Source: a virus
Length of the DNA stretch: 56,270 bases
IMG/VR virus record: IMGVR_UViG_3300009002_000352
Span: 1-56,270 of that record
Reading direction: 5' to 3' (one strand)
Position numbers and translations under genes: made by a program. Within the stretch, counting starts at the first letter, position 1. Each line of letters opens with the position of its first letter. Under the pieces are notes generated by a model. That model saw only the letters and a list, made by a program, of their open reading frames with translations. It did no database searches and was not told the DNA's origin. Shown one piece after another: positions 47,754 to 56,270 of this stretch.

Positions 47754-48821
47754 TTAGTCGTGGAATGTTACATATGGTGCAAATACTTGCAGACCGCCAC
47801 TCAGCACTATAGGGTTGTTAGGCTCGTGCAGGTCATTGTCACCTTCATGCATGTACGAGCAGTTTTCCGCAAAGTACATGGCGAAGCCTAGTTTCCTGCT
47901 AGTTCCTGTCTCTAGCGTGATTGTCGCTTCAATGTCTGTCCATTGCTCAATGTTGTCTTGATCTATTAGTAGTGATTCAGTAGCGGTGGTTGTGGTTTGG
48001 TTGGTGTAGTATGGTGCACTTGTACTAGACGATAGAGGGGTGTTTGACATTCCTGTCCAATTATACTTTCCAGGATCTCCAGTCAAATCACCTGTCGGAA
48101 GAGTGTAAGATGCGTCAGTGTGTTTAATTCTGATGTAGTGCACCTTTTTATCTAGCCCAGTCGCATTCTCAGACCAAACATAAAAGCCTGCAAAATTCAA
48201 TTCTCTCAGTTTATCTCCCGCAGGAATTCGCACTTTAGCTCCGAACTTAGCGGTTGTCTTGCCGTCTGGAATTGTCAGAGTCTGGAACCACTCCGTAACA
48301 TTAGTCCACAATCCGACATTAGTCATAGCAGTGCTGCTGTCGATCGTGGATAATGTTGTGTGCGTAACCATCCTTGTCTTCGTTAAATTATTGTATTTTC
48401 CGTTTTGAGAAGCACCTCTATCCGCATCATTGTTGTTGAAGATGCCTGACGCCGAACCTGTGAACAGAGTGGCAGAACCATATATTATCAGAGGGTTTGG
48501 TATATCAATGCCTTCACTAAAATCTGTAACCGTATATCCAGGATTGTCCGTTATCTGCAGATTGCCCATGTATGTGTAATACTGATTGGTTGCGATTATT
48601 AGCGGTGAGTAATGTCTCCATGCGGGAGCAGATGTATTGACTCCAGCATCAACACCCGTTGATGTGGTGGCGTTGACAAGCCTGTTGACACCGTTGTAAT
48701 TAAACCCTACAGGATAATAGCTGCCATGTGCCCAGAGAGGATTCTCTAATACATTATCTGCGCTAGATACTGGAGGCACAAGGTTGTTTGGGGCAGTTGA
48801 TACTACTGCGCTACTAAACAT
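47754..48821 (-). CDS. Putative tail-fibre or adhesin protein
   Basis: 355 residues, rich in Asn, Thr, Ser, Tyr and Gly with few charged residues. The second half has a regular beta pattern (TLTIPDGKTTAKFGAKVRIPAGDKLRELNFAGFYVWSEN, IEATITLETGTSRKLGFAMYFAEN) like carbohydrate-binding jelly-roll folds. It overlaps the 1073-residue fibre gene by one base. A receptor-binding role is possible but unproven. Confidence 0.6.
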   Translation of the reverse strand: MFSSAVVSTAPNNLVPPVSSADNVLENPLWAHGSYYPVGFNYNGVNRLVNATTSTGVDAGVNTSAPAWRHYSPLIIATNQYYTYMGNLQITDNPGYTVTDFSEGIDIPNPLIIYGSATLFTGSASGIFNNNDADRGASQNGKYNNLTKTRMVTHTTLSTIDSSTAMTNVGLWTNVTEWFQTLTIPDGKTTAKFGAKVRIPAGDKLRELNFAGFYVWSENATGLDKKVHYIRIKHTDASYTLPTGDLTGDPGKYNWTGMSNTPLSSSTSAPYYTNQTTTTATESLLIDQDNIEQWTDIEATITLETGTSRKLGFAMYFAENCSYMHEGDNDLHEPNNPIVLSGGLQVFAPYVTFHD

Positions 48822-51800
48822 TATTGTATGCCTGAACCGAAACAGCTATATACGTTTTCTGCTGTACACACAATCTCAATGATTCCGCCTTTTGAAATTG
48901 ATATTGAACCTGCCGTGAGCGGATCCGCTCCCAACACCAACCTGCTAAAAACGCTATTTGTATTTCTGGTGATCGTTACTGTTGATGTTCCTGCATTGAC
49001 TAATGTGTAAGTGACACCCACATCAGCAGCTGGACAATCATCTAATGTCCATGCACTAGCAGTTGCGCCATTGTATACAATTTTTCTTCCGCTGTGCGTA
49101 GCCTTATTAATGCTGGCCACTGTGCCACTACCAATAATAAGGGCAAGTTGACTGCCTTGAAATGAGTCTCCAGTAATAGCGCCAGCGGTAAGATCACCAG
49201 TACCAATGTCTATACTAGTAAACCCAGAAGTAATAGAACCAGTATCAAGCGCACCAGTTGTAACGATATTACTAGAACCTGCGAATGTGCTTATCGCAGA
49301 ATTCTCAACATTGTTCAGAGATAAGTCTGTTTTCAATTCAGCATAAGTTCTGCCTTTGACATCAGTGGTGCCCATCAATAAGACATCATTAGTTACTAGA
49401 GCTTCTTCAGATTTTAATGCGTTACCGCTCACTTTACCGAAAGTAAGAGCGCCTTGACCGCCGATATCAGATAATACTTGAGCATCAGTTCGACTAACAA
49501 GACCAGTGGATGTGAATTGGGCAAACTCGCCGCTGGAAGGTGTGCCATCAACCACAATACTATTTGTGTCAGCTATGCCAAAGGAGAGAGCCGCTTGCTT
49601 TGCATTCCAAGTAGCTGCGCTAGAGATATATGTGTCTGCGATTGCTGTGCCATTCCACACACCAGTTCCAATAGTGCCAACACTTGTCAGTGACGAAGCA
49701 ACCACAGTAGAACCTAGAGTTGTTTGGTTCAACACTTCATTAGCATTGATTCTGAATGTTTTTCCAGAAGCTAATTCTAAATGCTCTGAAGATGTCCATG
49801 AATCAGTTGAGTCGACCCAGTTAAGTGTTTTATCAGTTGTGCCTTTAAGAGTTATGCCGCCACCGTCTGCAGTGGTGTCTGTCGGTGTGGCTACGCTCCC
49901 GAGAACAATGTTCTTATCATCAACACTTAATGTTGTGGAGTTGATTACAGTTTCTGTACCATTTACCGTAAGATCGCCAGTTACGACTAGATCTCCCGAT
50001 ACCGATGCATCGCCGTTTACTGCGAGGTCTGTAAGATCTAATGCATTATCAGTTCCCCCCACCCCTATAGTAACAGTTCCAGGTTCTAGTACCATTACAT
50101 TTTTTGGGTTTGGATCACCTTGCGACCAATGGCTAGCACCAGCTTTCGCGACTTCAAAAAACATTTGGCCAGCTAAAGCTGATTCAGTACAGTCAGTAAA
50201 CTTGGAAAGGATTCTTGCAGATGGCTTATATGATTCGGCGTTGGAATTGTCAGTATCAATAGCAATGCCGTAAAAAGGAATTACTCCCGTAAACTCTGTG
50301 GAAGATGTAGTCAGCCCGCTTGCAATGTTTTTTGCATTATAGAAATTGAGGTATGGCTCTGCCACGTTAAGTATGGTGGATGCAGCCGATGTGGCGGTTC
50401 CACCAAGAGTTATTGTGTCGCCAAAAAAATCAGTAGATGAGGCAGAAGACCCAACAGTTGTTAGATGTGTTAGAGAAGCATTTACAGCAAACGATGCATG
50501 GTCTGCCGTTTCTGCGGTGGTGTTTGCAACAAATGTCAGACCTGTGTTTGCGAGAATATATGTCGGTGGTCTGGTCCAAAAACCTGCTTTATTTAATACT
50601 AGCTCTGGGTCTTCTCCAGCAGCACCACCAAGGTTTGCAAATGCTGCGCCACTAGATAAGCTGAATACTGTTGTATTCAGGTCTAGCCCAGTTCCTGCTG
50701 TATATTCTGTATTGTCATCGGAAGGAGAAACCCAAGAGCCATCCTTTGCTAATAATAAAGATTGATCATCGCCCGATGCACCACCAAGGTTTGTAAGTGC
50801 CGCATTGATATCAAGTGTGATTGTATCATTAAGGGCAACATTGGATGAGGCAATAACGTTGATGCCAGTACCGCCAGAATATTGCTTAACTGAATGCCAA
50901 CCACCATCCTTTCTCAAGAAAGTGTGGAATAGAGGCTTGTCAGTCGTTTCTGGGTCCAAACCGCTGTAGTCAGTTCCATCACCACCAAGGTTTGTAAGTG
51001 ATGCGCCAGTAGATAAGCTGAACTCAGTTCCATCTAATGTAAGACCAGTGCCGCTAGTGTATGTTGTGTCTACAGGAGTAGACCACGCACCATCATTGCG
51101 CAAGAATGTTGTTGTGCTGCTGCCGCCTGTCAAATTACTTAGCGCAGCTCCGTCAGATAATGAGATAGTATTTGTGTCGAGATCTATCCCTGTTCCAGCA
51201 ATTAGAGCAGTTTTTGATATTGATATTGCAGCGTCTGATTTGATATCAGCATTAATAATTGAATCGGAAGATATTGATGAAACACCACCAGCAGTGAATG
51301 TCACATCTCCAGTGATAGATTTATTATCCCAAGTATCAGTTCCATCATATATTAAGAATTGTCCAGCAACTGGGCTGGCAATGCTGGTGTCATTCAGTGA
51401 ACTTATAGAGGATGTCGCATCTACATAAGCCTTTACAGACTGTGATGTAGGGACATTAGTTGCTGTTGCTGTTCCGAAACTATCATCATCGATGAAGTCT
51501 GTTATTGTTAAAGCGCCTGTCCCACTAAATCCATCGGCTTCTACTGTTCCTGCTACATCAACATCTGCTGTAATGAGAACATTGTCCGTATCAACCCTTT
51601 TGATCGTCGCATCATCAATCCACTTACTTGTAGCATTATCATACACTAGCAGAGAACCGTCGACAGGATTGGTGATATTAACCTCATCAATATAGTCGAT
51701 TGCACCAGCTCGCGTAACTTCTTGAGTTACTGTCACTTGTCCTTGAACTAGTCTTGTGCGCTTATCAGCACCAGATGTGATCTCAACATCATAGACATAT

Positions 51801-52042
51801 CTTCCAGCTTCTAATGAAGAAGTGACAGACCGTGCCAACTCAATTGTGACCTCACCAGAAGTGCGCGACCCAAACCCTGCGGTAAATGGGGTTGCTGTTG
51901 AAGAATCATATGTTTTTCGGATCTGTCCCGCAACTGTGTATCCGCTTAGATCGATGATAGATCCTGTCGATGTTTTCGCGATAATAGTTTCGGAGAAATC
52001 CGTACCTTGATCGACCTGTATGTTGAGCTTTTGAACTGACAT
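48821..52042 (-). CDS. Tail fibre protein with repeated beta modules
   Basis: 1073 residues. The N-terminal 110 residues (LNIQVDQGTDFSETIIAKTSTGSIIDLSGYTVAGQIRKTY...) look like the baseplate-attachment barrel at the start of many marine phage fibres. Then comes a run of repeats of the form GTGLxLxxxxFSLSxGAxLxNLGG...FLRxDGxW, at least four copies. A NGTETVINSTTLSVDDKNIVLGSV...TLKGTTDKTLNWVDSTDSW module common in marine T4-like fibres follows. It ends with a small beta domain (FSRLVLGADPLTAGSISISKGG). One-base gap to the collagen-like fibre gene. Confidence 0.8.
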   Translation of the reverse strand: MSVQKLNIQVDQGTDFSETIIAKTSTGSIIDLSGYTVAGQIRKTYDSSTATPFTAGFGSRTSGEVTIELARSVTSSLEAGRYVYDVEITSGADKRTRLVQGQVTVTQEVTRAGAIDYIDEVNITNPVDGSLLVYDNATSKWIDDATIKRVDTDNVLITADVDVAGTVEADGFSGTGALTITDFIDDDSFGTATATNVPTSQSVKAYVDATSSISSLNDTSIASPVAGQFLIYDGTDTWDNKSITGDVTFTAGGVSSISSDSIINADIKSDAAISISKTALIAGTGIDLDTNTISLSDGAALSNLTGGSSTTTFLRNDGAWSTPVDTTYTSGTGLTLDGTEFSLSTGASLTNLGGDGTDYSGLDPETTDKPLFHTFLRKDGGWHSVKQYSGGTGINVIASSNVALNDTITLDINAALTNLGGASGDDQSLLLAKDGSWVSPSDDNTEYTAGTGLDLNTTVFSLSSGAAFANLGGAAGEDPELVLNKAGFWTRPPTYILANTGLTFVANTTAETADHASFAVNASLTHLTTVGSSASSTDFFGDTITLGGTATSAASTILNVAEPYLNFYNAKNIASGLTTSSTEFTGVIPFYGIAIDTDNSNAESYKPSARILSKFTDCTESALAGQMFFEVAKAGASHWSQGDPNPKNVMVLEPGTVTIGVGGTDNALDLTDLAVNGDASVSGDLVVTGDLTVNGTETVINSTTLSVDDKNIVLGSVATPTDTTADGGGITLKGTTDKTLNWVDSTDSWTSSEHLELASGKTFRINANEVLNQTTLGSTVVASSLTSVGTIGTGVWNGTAIADTYISSAATWNAKQAALSFGIADTNSIVVDGTPSSGEFAQFTSTGLVSRTDAQVLSDIGGQGALTFGKVSGNALKSEEALVTNDVLLMGTTDVKGRTYAELKTDLSLNNVENSAISTFAGSSNIVTTGALDTGSITSGFTSIDIGTGDLTAGAITGDSFQGSQLALIIGSGTVASINKATHSGRKIVYNGATASAWTLDDCPAADVGVTYTLVNAGTSTVTITRNTNSVFSRLVLGADPLTAGSISISKGGIIEIVCTAENVYSCFGSGIQ

Positions 52043-55000
52043 CTATTTGTTTCCTAGTTCTTCGATCATTTTTCTGAGTTCTCGATTTTCTTCTTTCAGT
52101 TCTTTTATCGCCTCAATGAATAGGGCAGATAACTGAGCATAATCAACTGTCTTATATTCTGTGGCGTTCACAATGTCATCGCCCGCTCGTGTTGTTACAG
52201 CTGACGGTAAGACTTTTTCTAAACTCTGCGCTATAACACCAGCACTGTCTTTACCACCATTGGTGTAGTTGAATGTCACACCATCAAGCGATTGCAACTT
52301 TTCAACTGCGTTATCAACAACTTCTATATTTTCTTTCAATCTCTCATCAGAAACAGAAGCACCACCAAAGGCGATAATATCACCCTTAACTGCAAAATCA
52401 CCAGCGGAGTTCAACGAACCCACTAGGTTGCTGCTGACGTAATGGAGATGACCAGATGACGAACGCGCAGTATAGGTGGTGGAGTTGCCGTTATAGGCTA
52501 ACGCCGTGGAAGAAATTCTTTGGTCTGCAAGATTGACTGTGGTAATGTTCGTGGTAGATATCTGAAGCCCAGTAGACGAAGTCAAGAAGCCAAACCCATT
52601 AGTAGATTCATCCCAGAATACAATTTTATCAGCATTAGGGTCTGCTAACGAAAGAAGTCCTGGAGCACCTTTAGTGCCTTTCATGCCCTTAGTGCCTTTA
52701 GCGCCTCCAGCCCCTTTAGTGCCTTTAGCGCCCTTAGTGCCTTTAGCGCCTCCAGCACCTTTAGTGCCTTTCATGCCCTTAGAGCCTTTAGTGCCTTTAG
52801 CCCCTTTAGTGCCTTTAACGCCTTCAGCACCTTTAGTGCCTTTCATGCCCTTAGTGCCTTTAGCGCCTTTAGTACCTTTAGCGCCTTTCTGACCTAAATC
52901 GCCAGTACGGGCGAATGTCACGATAACATCTTCACCACCACTGAACGAAGTCGCCGAGCCAGTTACATGTGCGCAGTCTACTGCGAAGTAGCCATCGTTT
53001 TCAGTAATGCTAGTAATTGTGAAGATAGCAAAATCAGAAGCATCTTGTTTATTTGAAATTCTAAAATGACCTTTTAAGGTAGAAGTAGAATCGTCAATAG
53101 TTCGTAAGAATGATTGTATGTCTGTGCTATTGTCATCTGAATCAGCAATAAACATTTTAACTGCTGATGCTGGTGTCGAATTATTTAACCTTAGCCCGCC
53201 TGCTCCTGGATTTGCATTACCAGTAGCAGTTTTGAAAGTGTAGTCAAAAGTAGCACCGCCAAAGTTTCCTTCATTACCTTTAGTGCCTTCAGCACCTTTA
53301 GTACCTTTAGCACCTTTAGTGCCTTTCATGCCCTTAGAGCCTTTAGAGCCTTTGTCACCTTTAAGACCTGTGCTATCACCAGCCCATTTACCATCACCTT
53401 TGATAACTTCGGTGTTACCCATATGCAGTGGTTGGAACAGTTTTACTTTGTCTTGGATGACCGACATTACAGCGGTTGAGGCAATCTGCTGCTCACCAAC
53501 ACTACCAGTCGTCAACTCGAAGTCCATTGAGGCTAGGATGTCCTCACCAGCATCAACATTAACGCTGATCCGCGCAGAGTTACCCTTTACACCCTCAGAT
53601 GCAGTAGCCGTTTTATCTGGTGTTCTCGATCTGTGGTTGAATGTTACATTCGCATTACCGCCACCATCATTTTTGGTTAGTGCAACACCACCACTACCGA
53701 ACCCAGCTTCAATGTATCCTGAAGTAGATATGTTAGTGGCTATGCCAGATACCGCACCTGTCGCACCTTTAGTGCCTTTAGCGCCTTTATCGCCTCCAGC
53801 GCCTTTAGTACCTTTAGCGCCTTTAGTACCCTTAGCGCCTTTAGTGCCTTTCATGCCCTTAGAGCCTTTAGCGCCTTTAGCGCCTTCGCCCACAAGTATA
53901 ACTGCAGCAGACCATGTCACAGTAGTATCAGTTGCAGTTCCTTCAGCACTAAATGTGCCAGTACTGACATATAGATCTGATCCAGCTACTGGAGCAGGGA
54001 TTGTAGCAGACCAACCATTAGGTGGAGTTAGAGTATCATTAGAGAAGTTATATGATCCATCGTTTACAGTTGGTGTAGCCAACGCAGTAGCACTACGCTT
54101 GTAGACCTTAGCAACAATAACGCTCACACCTTGAACACCACCAGCCCCTTTAGTGCCTTTAGCGCCCTTAGTACCTTTAGCCCCTTTAGTGCCTTTAGCG
54201 CCCTTAGTACCTTTAGCCCCTTTAGTGCCTTTAGCCCCTTTAGTGCCTTGTAGAGCTGCGTTTGTGATTGTGGCTTTCTTGAGCTTACCTGTATCAGAAG
54301 CGTCTAACACTAGAAGAAAATCGCCGCCGACTACGCTAGTTGAGAGATCAGTCCTGTCTGCAATAGTTCGACCATCATCTGTCAATATTTCATCATAGTT
54401 GGATCCGTCAACCGTTAGATCCCAAAGACCGCTAGTACCACCCTCATTCCATCGAATATCAACATCTGGTTGAGCGCCCCGATTGACCTGTAACCCAGCA
54501 TCTTCAGTGGGGTTGTCACCAGCCGCAACATCACTATTCAGAGTGATCTGATTATCTGCAACATCTAAAACTGCAGTATTGATTGTTGTTGTAGTGCCTG
54601 ATACAGTAAGATCACCAGCTACTGTCATATTCGTAGTTTGGACATCACTGAATCTTTTAGTTGAAGATCCGAGAGCAACAGAGTTATCCGTTTTAGGAAT
54701 GATGCTTGATGCTAAAGAACCAGTAACTGTGATGTCGTCGCCACTGCCATCACCAAGAGAAACATCACCATCAAGAGATGTCACCCCAGTGACAGTAAGC
54801 GAACCAAGCGAACTTGATGCGGTGGTAGATACCCCACCTGGAACATTTAGTTGGTTGTGGAATGTTGTATTCGCCCAAACAGCCATTGACGTGATATCGC
54901 CAGCAACGTATGCAGCCCTAAGTTCTGTATCATCTGCATAATCAGCAGGATCATATACTACACCAAGAGTGATGTCGCTATTTGCACTCAGCGTACCATG

Positions 55001-56270
55001 AACATTAACGGCACTGCCTTTAATCCCTATGGTAGCATCAGCACCAAGAGTGGCGTTGCCATCAACATTTAATGTTCCGTCTAAGTCTGTATTGCCTTTA
55101 ACTCCAAGCGTGTTAGACAATGTTGTTGCGCCTGTAACACCAAGAGTAGAACTTATTGTAGTCGCACCACCAGCAGCCAGAGTTGTGACCTCTGTCGCAC
55201 CAGCAGTCAGAGCAGCGTCTAAGACTGTTGCACCTTTAACGCCTAGAGTTCCAGTAACAGTTGTATTCTTAGCGCCTAACGCTTCAAGAGTTGTGGCACC
55301 ATCGACATTCAGCGTACCGTCTAAGTCTGTATTACCTTTAACTCCAAGCGCACCGATAACAGTAGCTGCGCCAGATTGTAATGTACTATCTAAAGTCGTA
55401 GCACCTTTAACGCCTAGAGTTCCAGTAACAGCTGTATTCTTAGCGTCTAACGCTTCAAGAGTTGTAGCTCCATCAACATTCAACGTACTGTCTATATCAG
55501 CAGCACCTTTAACCCCAAGCGCACCAATAACAGTAGCAGCACCAGATTGTAAGGTACTGTCTAGGACAGTTGCACCTTTAACGCCTAGAGTTCCAGTAAC
55601 AGCTGTATTCTTAGAGTCTAACGCTTCAAGAGTTGTGGCACCATCGACATTTAATGTTCCGTCTAAGTCTGTATTGCCTTTAACTCCAAGCGCACCGATA
55701 ACAGTAGCTGCGCCAGATTGTAAGGTACTGTCTACAACAGCAGCACCTTTGACACCTAATGCGCCGATAACAGTAGCTGCGCCAGATTGTAAGGTACTGT
55801 CTAAGACTGTTGCACCCTTAACGCCTAAGTCACCAATGACTGTAGCAGCACCAGATTGTAATTCTTCGAGAGTTGTGGCACCATCGACATTTAAAGTTCC
55901 GTCTATATCAGCAGCGCCCTTAACTCCAAGCGCACCGATAACAGTAGCAGCACCAGATTGTAAGGTACTGTCTAAGACTGTTGCACCTTTAACGCCTAAG
56001 TCACCAATGACTGTGGCGGCACCAGATTGTAATGTACTATCTAAAGTCGTAGCACCTTTAACGCCTAATGTGCCGATAACAGTTGTATTCTTAGCTTCTA
56101 ATGCTTCAAGAGTTGTGGCACCATCAACATTCAATGTACCATCTAAGTCTGTATTACCTTTAACGCCTAAGTCACCAATGACTGTGGCGGCACCAGATTG
56201 TAAGGTACTGTCTACAACAGCAGCACCTTTAACGCCTAATGTGCCGATAACAGTTGTATTCTTAGCTTCT
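52043..56270 (-). CDS. Collagen-like tail fibre with C-terminal S74 chaperone (5' end outside window)
   Basis: More than 1400 residues; the reading frame runs off the window edge, so the N-terminus is missing. From N to C: tandem 23- and 34-residue beta-type repeats (LGVKGATxLDSTLQSGAAT units); a marine fibre module; four collagen-like Gly-X-Y blocks separated by 80-160-residue globular segments; and a C-terminal Peptidase_S74 intramolecular chaperone (SDERLKENIEVVDNAVEKLQ, AGVIAQSLEKVLPSAV) ending in a helix. Y-position residues in the collagen blocks are nearly all lysine, and proline is almost absent. The chaperone domain trimerises fibres and then cuts itself off. Nearby enzymes may hydroxylate and glycosylate these lysines. 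Confidence 0.9.
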   Translation of the reverse strand, partial: EAKNTTVIGTLGVKGAAVVDSTLQSGAATVIGDLGVKGNTDLDGTLNVDGATTLEALEAKNTTVIGTLGVKGATTLDSTLQSGAATVIGDLGVKGATVLDSTLQSGAATVIGALGVKGAADIDGTLNVDGATTLEELQSGAATVIGDLGVKGATVLDSTLQSGAATVIGALGVKGAAVVDSTLQSGAATVIGALGVKGNTDLDGTLNVDGATTLEALDSKNTAVTGTLGVKGATVLDSTLQSGAATVIGALGVKGAADIDSTLNVDGATTLEALDAKNTAVTGTLGVKGATTLDSTLQSGAATVIGALGVKGNTDLDGTLNVDGATTLEALGAKNTTVTGTLGVKGATVLDAALTAGATEVTTLAAGGATTISSTLGVTGATTLSNTLGVKGNTDLDGTLNVDGNATLGADATIGIKGSAVNVHGTLSANSDITLGVVYDPADYADDTELRAAYVAGDITSMAVWANTTFHNQLNVPGGVSTTASSSLGSLTVTGVTSLDGDVSLGDGSGDDITVTGSLASSIIPKTDNSVALGSSTKRFSDVQTTNMTVAGDLTVSGTTTTINTAVLDVADNQITLNSDVAAGDNPTEDAGLQVNRGAQPDVDIRWNEGGTSGLWDLTVDGSNYDEILTDDGRTIADRTDLSTSVVGGDFLLVLDASDTGKLKKATITNAALQGTKGAKGTKGAKGTKGAKGTKGAKGTKGAKGTKGAGGVQGVSVIVAKVYKRSATALATPTVNDGSYNFSNDTLTPPNGWSATIPAPVAGSDLYVSTGTFSAEGTATDTTVTWSAAVILVGEGAKGAKGSKGMKGTKGAKGTKGAKGTKGAGGDKGAKGTKGATGAVSGIATNISTSGYIEAGFGSGGVALTKNDGGGNANVTFNHRSRTPDKTATASEGVKGNSARISVNVDAGEDILASMDFELTTGSVGEQQIASTAVMSVIQDKVKLFQPLHMGNTEVIKGDGKWAGDSTGLKGDKGSKGSKGMKGTKGAKGTKGAEGTKGNEGNFGGATFDYTFKTATGNANPGAGGLRLNNSTPASAVKMFIADSDDNSTDIQSFLRTIDDSTSTLKGHFRISNKQDASDFAIFTITSITENDGYFAVDCAHVTGSATSFSGGEDVIVTFARTGDLGQKGAKGTKGAKGTKGMKGTKGAEGVKGTKGAKGTKGSKGMKGTKGAGGAKGTKGAKGTKGAGGAKGTKGMKGTKGAPGLLSLADPNADKIVFWDESTNGFGFLTSSTGLQISTTNITTVNLADQRISSTALAYNGNSTTYTARSSSGHLHYVSSNLVGSLNSAGDFAVKGDIIAFGGASVSDERLKENIEVVDNAVEKLQSLDGVTFNYTNGGKDSAGVIAQSLEKVLPSAVTTRAGDDIVNATEYKTVDYAQLSALFIEAIKELKEENRELRKMIEELGNK
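52658..52894 (-). repeat. Collagen-like block 4 (26 Gly-X-Y triplets)
   Basis: 79 residues starting GQKGAKGTKG and ending GTKGAP-G. Y is Lys in nearly all triplets (GTK, GAK, GMK, GSK), with exceptions GAE, GAG and GAP. The longest of the four blocks, next to the C-terminal domain. Confidence 0.9.
53267..53368 (-). repeat. Collagen-like block 3 (11 triplets)
   Basis: 34 residues, GLKGDKGSKGSKGMKG... to GTKGNE-G. Eight or nine of eleven triplets carry Lys in the Y position. Confidence 0.9.
53756..53890 (-). repeat. Collagen-like block 2 (15 triplets)
   Basis: 45 residues, beginning GEGAKGAKGSKG and closing GTKGATG. Lys at Y in most triplets; GAG and GDK interrupt the GTK/GAK alternation. Confidence 0.9.
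54128..54247 (-). repeat. Collagen-like block 1 (13 triplets)
   Basis: 40 residues, an almost perfect GTK-GAK alternation with eleven consecutive Lys-Y triplets, closing GAGGVQG. Nucleotide repeats are near identical, so the array can expand or shrink by slippage. Confidence 0.9.
54985..56270 (-). repeat. Tandem 69/102-bp repeats in the fibre gene
   Basis: About 1.3 kb made of 23-residue units (VIGxLGVKGATVLDSTLQSG type) and 34-residue units that insert LNVDGATTLEAL..., in mixed order, with very high nucleotide identity. The array continues past the window edge. Likely a beta-solenoid or rod-like shaft. Confidence 0.85.

Noticed and set aside
49506-50273. Plus-strand open frame of 255 residues
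   Set aside because: Antisense to the 1073-residue fibre gene, with no domain or ribosome binding site; long only because the fibre repeats avoid stops on the other strand.
53283-54104. Plus-strand open frames rich in Pro-Leu-Ala-Val in the collagen region
   Set aside because: They are the antisense of the Gly-X-Lys repeats and simply mirror their periodicity.
54985-56270. Regular repeats that could be taken for a CRISPR array
   Set aside because: Repeats are in frame, lack unique spacers of constant length and encode a continuous protein.
1-56270. tRNA, rRNA, insertion sequence or integrase/attachment site
   Set aside because: Scanning both strands by eye gave no cloverleaf, transposase, integrase or terminal inverted repeats; nothing supports an entry.

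Overview
This window is a stretch of a T4-like (Straboviridae-type) tailed phage genome of the kind found in marine bacteria. The evidence is a nearly complete run of T4 core homologues in T4-like order: gp13-14-15-16-17-18-19-20-(67)-21-22-23, UvsY, UvsW, gp55, gp47, gp46, gp45, gp44, gp62, RegA and DexA. Accessory genes typical of marine T4-like phages are also present: Hsp20, a CobS-like AAA+ ATPase, a MazG-like pyrophosphohydrolase and a peptide-deformylase-like protein. Every convincing gene lies on the minus strand, so transcription runs from high to low coordinates. I saw no tRNA, rRNA, CRISPR array or insertion sequence. The host cannot be named from this window; no photosynthesis gene is present. 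Layout, read in the direction of transcription. (1) 56270-41681: tail-fibre and virion-decoration region. It starts with a huge fibre (cut by the window edge) carrying four collagen-like Gly-X-Lys blocks and a C-terminal self-cleaving chaperone domain. Then come a second fibre, several unknown virion-region proteins, a three-domain enzyme (GT25 glycosyltransferase + procollagen-lysyl-hydroxylase-type glycosyltransferase + 2-oxoglutarate lysyl-hydroxylase-like domain) and a GT2-like glycosyltransferase. (2) 41628-27734: head, neck, tail and packaging module, with T4-type late promoters (TATAAATA) in front of most transcription units. (3) 27685-22027: recombination and late transcription (UvsY, UvsW, an unknown protein, gp55, gp47, gp46), followed by a deformylase-like protein that has lost its metal-binding motif. 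(4) 21459-17180: a tightly overlapped five-gene operon that looks like a DNA base hypermodification pathway: class II glutamine amidotransferase, GNAT, amino-acid:DNA-transferase (AGPT-PPlase)-like protein, TET/JBP dioxygenase and P-loop DNA-base kinase. (5) 17110-12777: Hsp20, a 30-residue peptide, a VWA protein with an N-terminal HEVGH motif, and its AAA+ partner. (6) 12685-3505: the replisome cluster (clamp gp45, loader gp44/gp62, RegA, DexA, DsbA-like), interleaved with surface-chemistry enzymes (two glycosyltransferases, an FkbM methyltransferase, a sulfotransferase), a GIY-YIG nuclease and a MazG-like enzyme. (7) 3496-1: an M15 peptidase, small early-type proteins including tiny membrane peptides, a metallopeptidase and two secreted proteins. 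Regulation is unusually readable. Host sigma70-type promoters with exactly 17-bp spacers precede early/middle units. Four of them carry a conserved upstream 19-bp imperfect dyad, set 18, 18, 18 or 8 bp from the -35 box. gp55-type late promoters precede structural genes, hsp20 and a secreted protein. The two most notable systems are a putative phage collagen-lysine hydroxylation/glycosylation system (45497-56270) and the TET/JBP-kinase-AADT DNA hypermodification operon (17180-21459).
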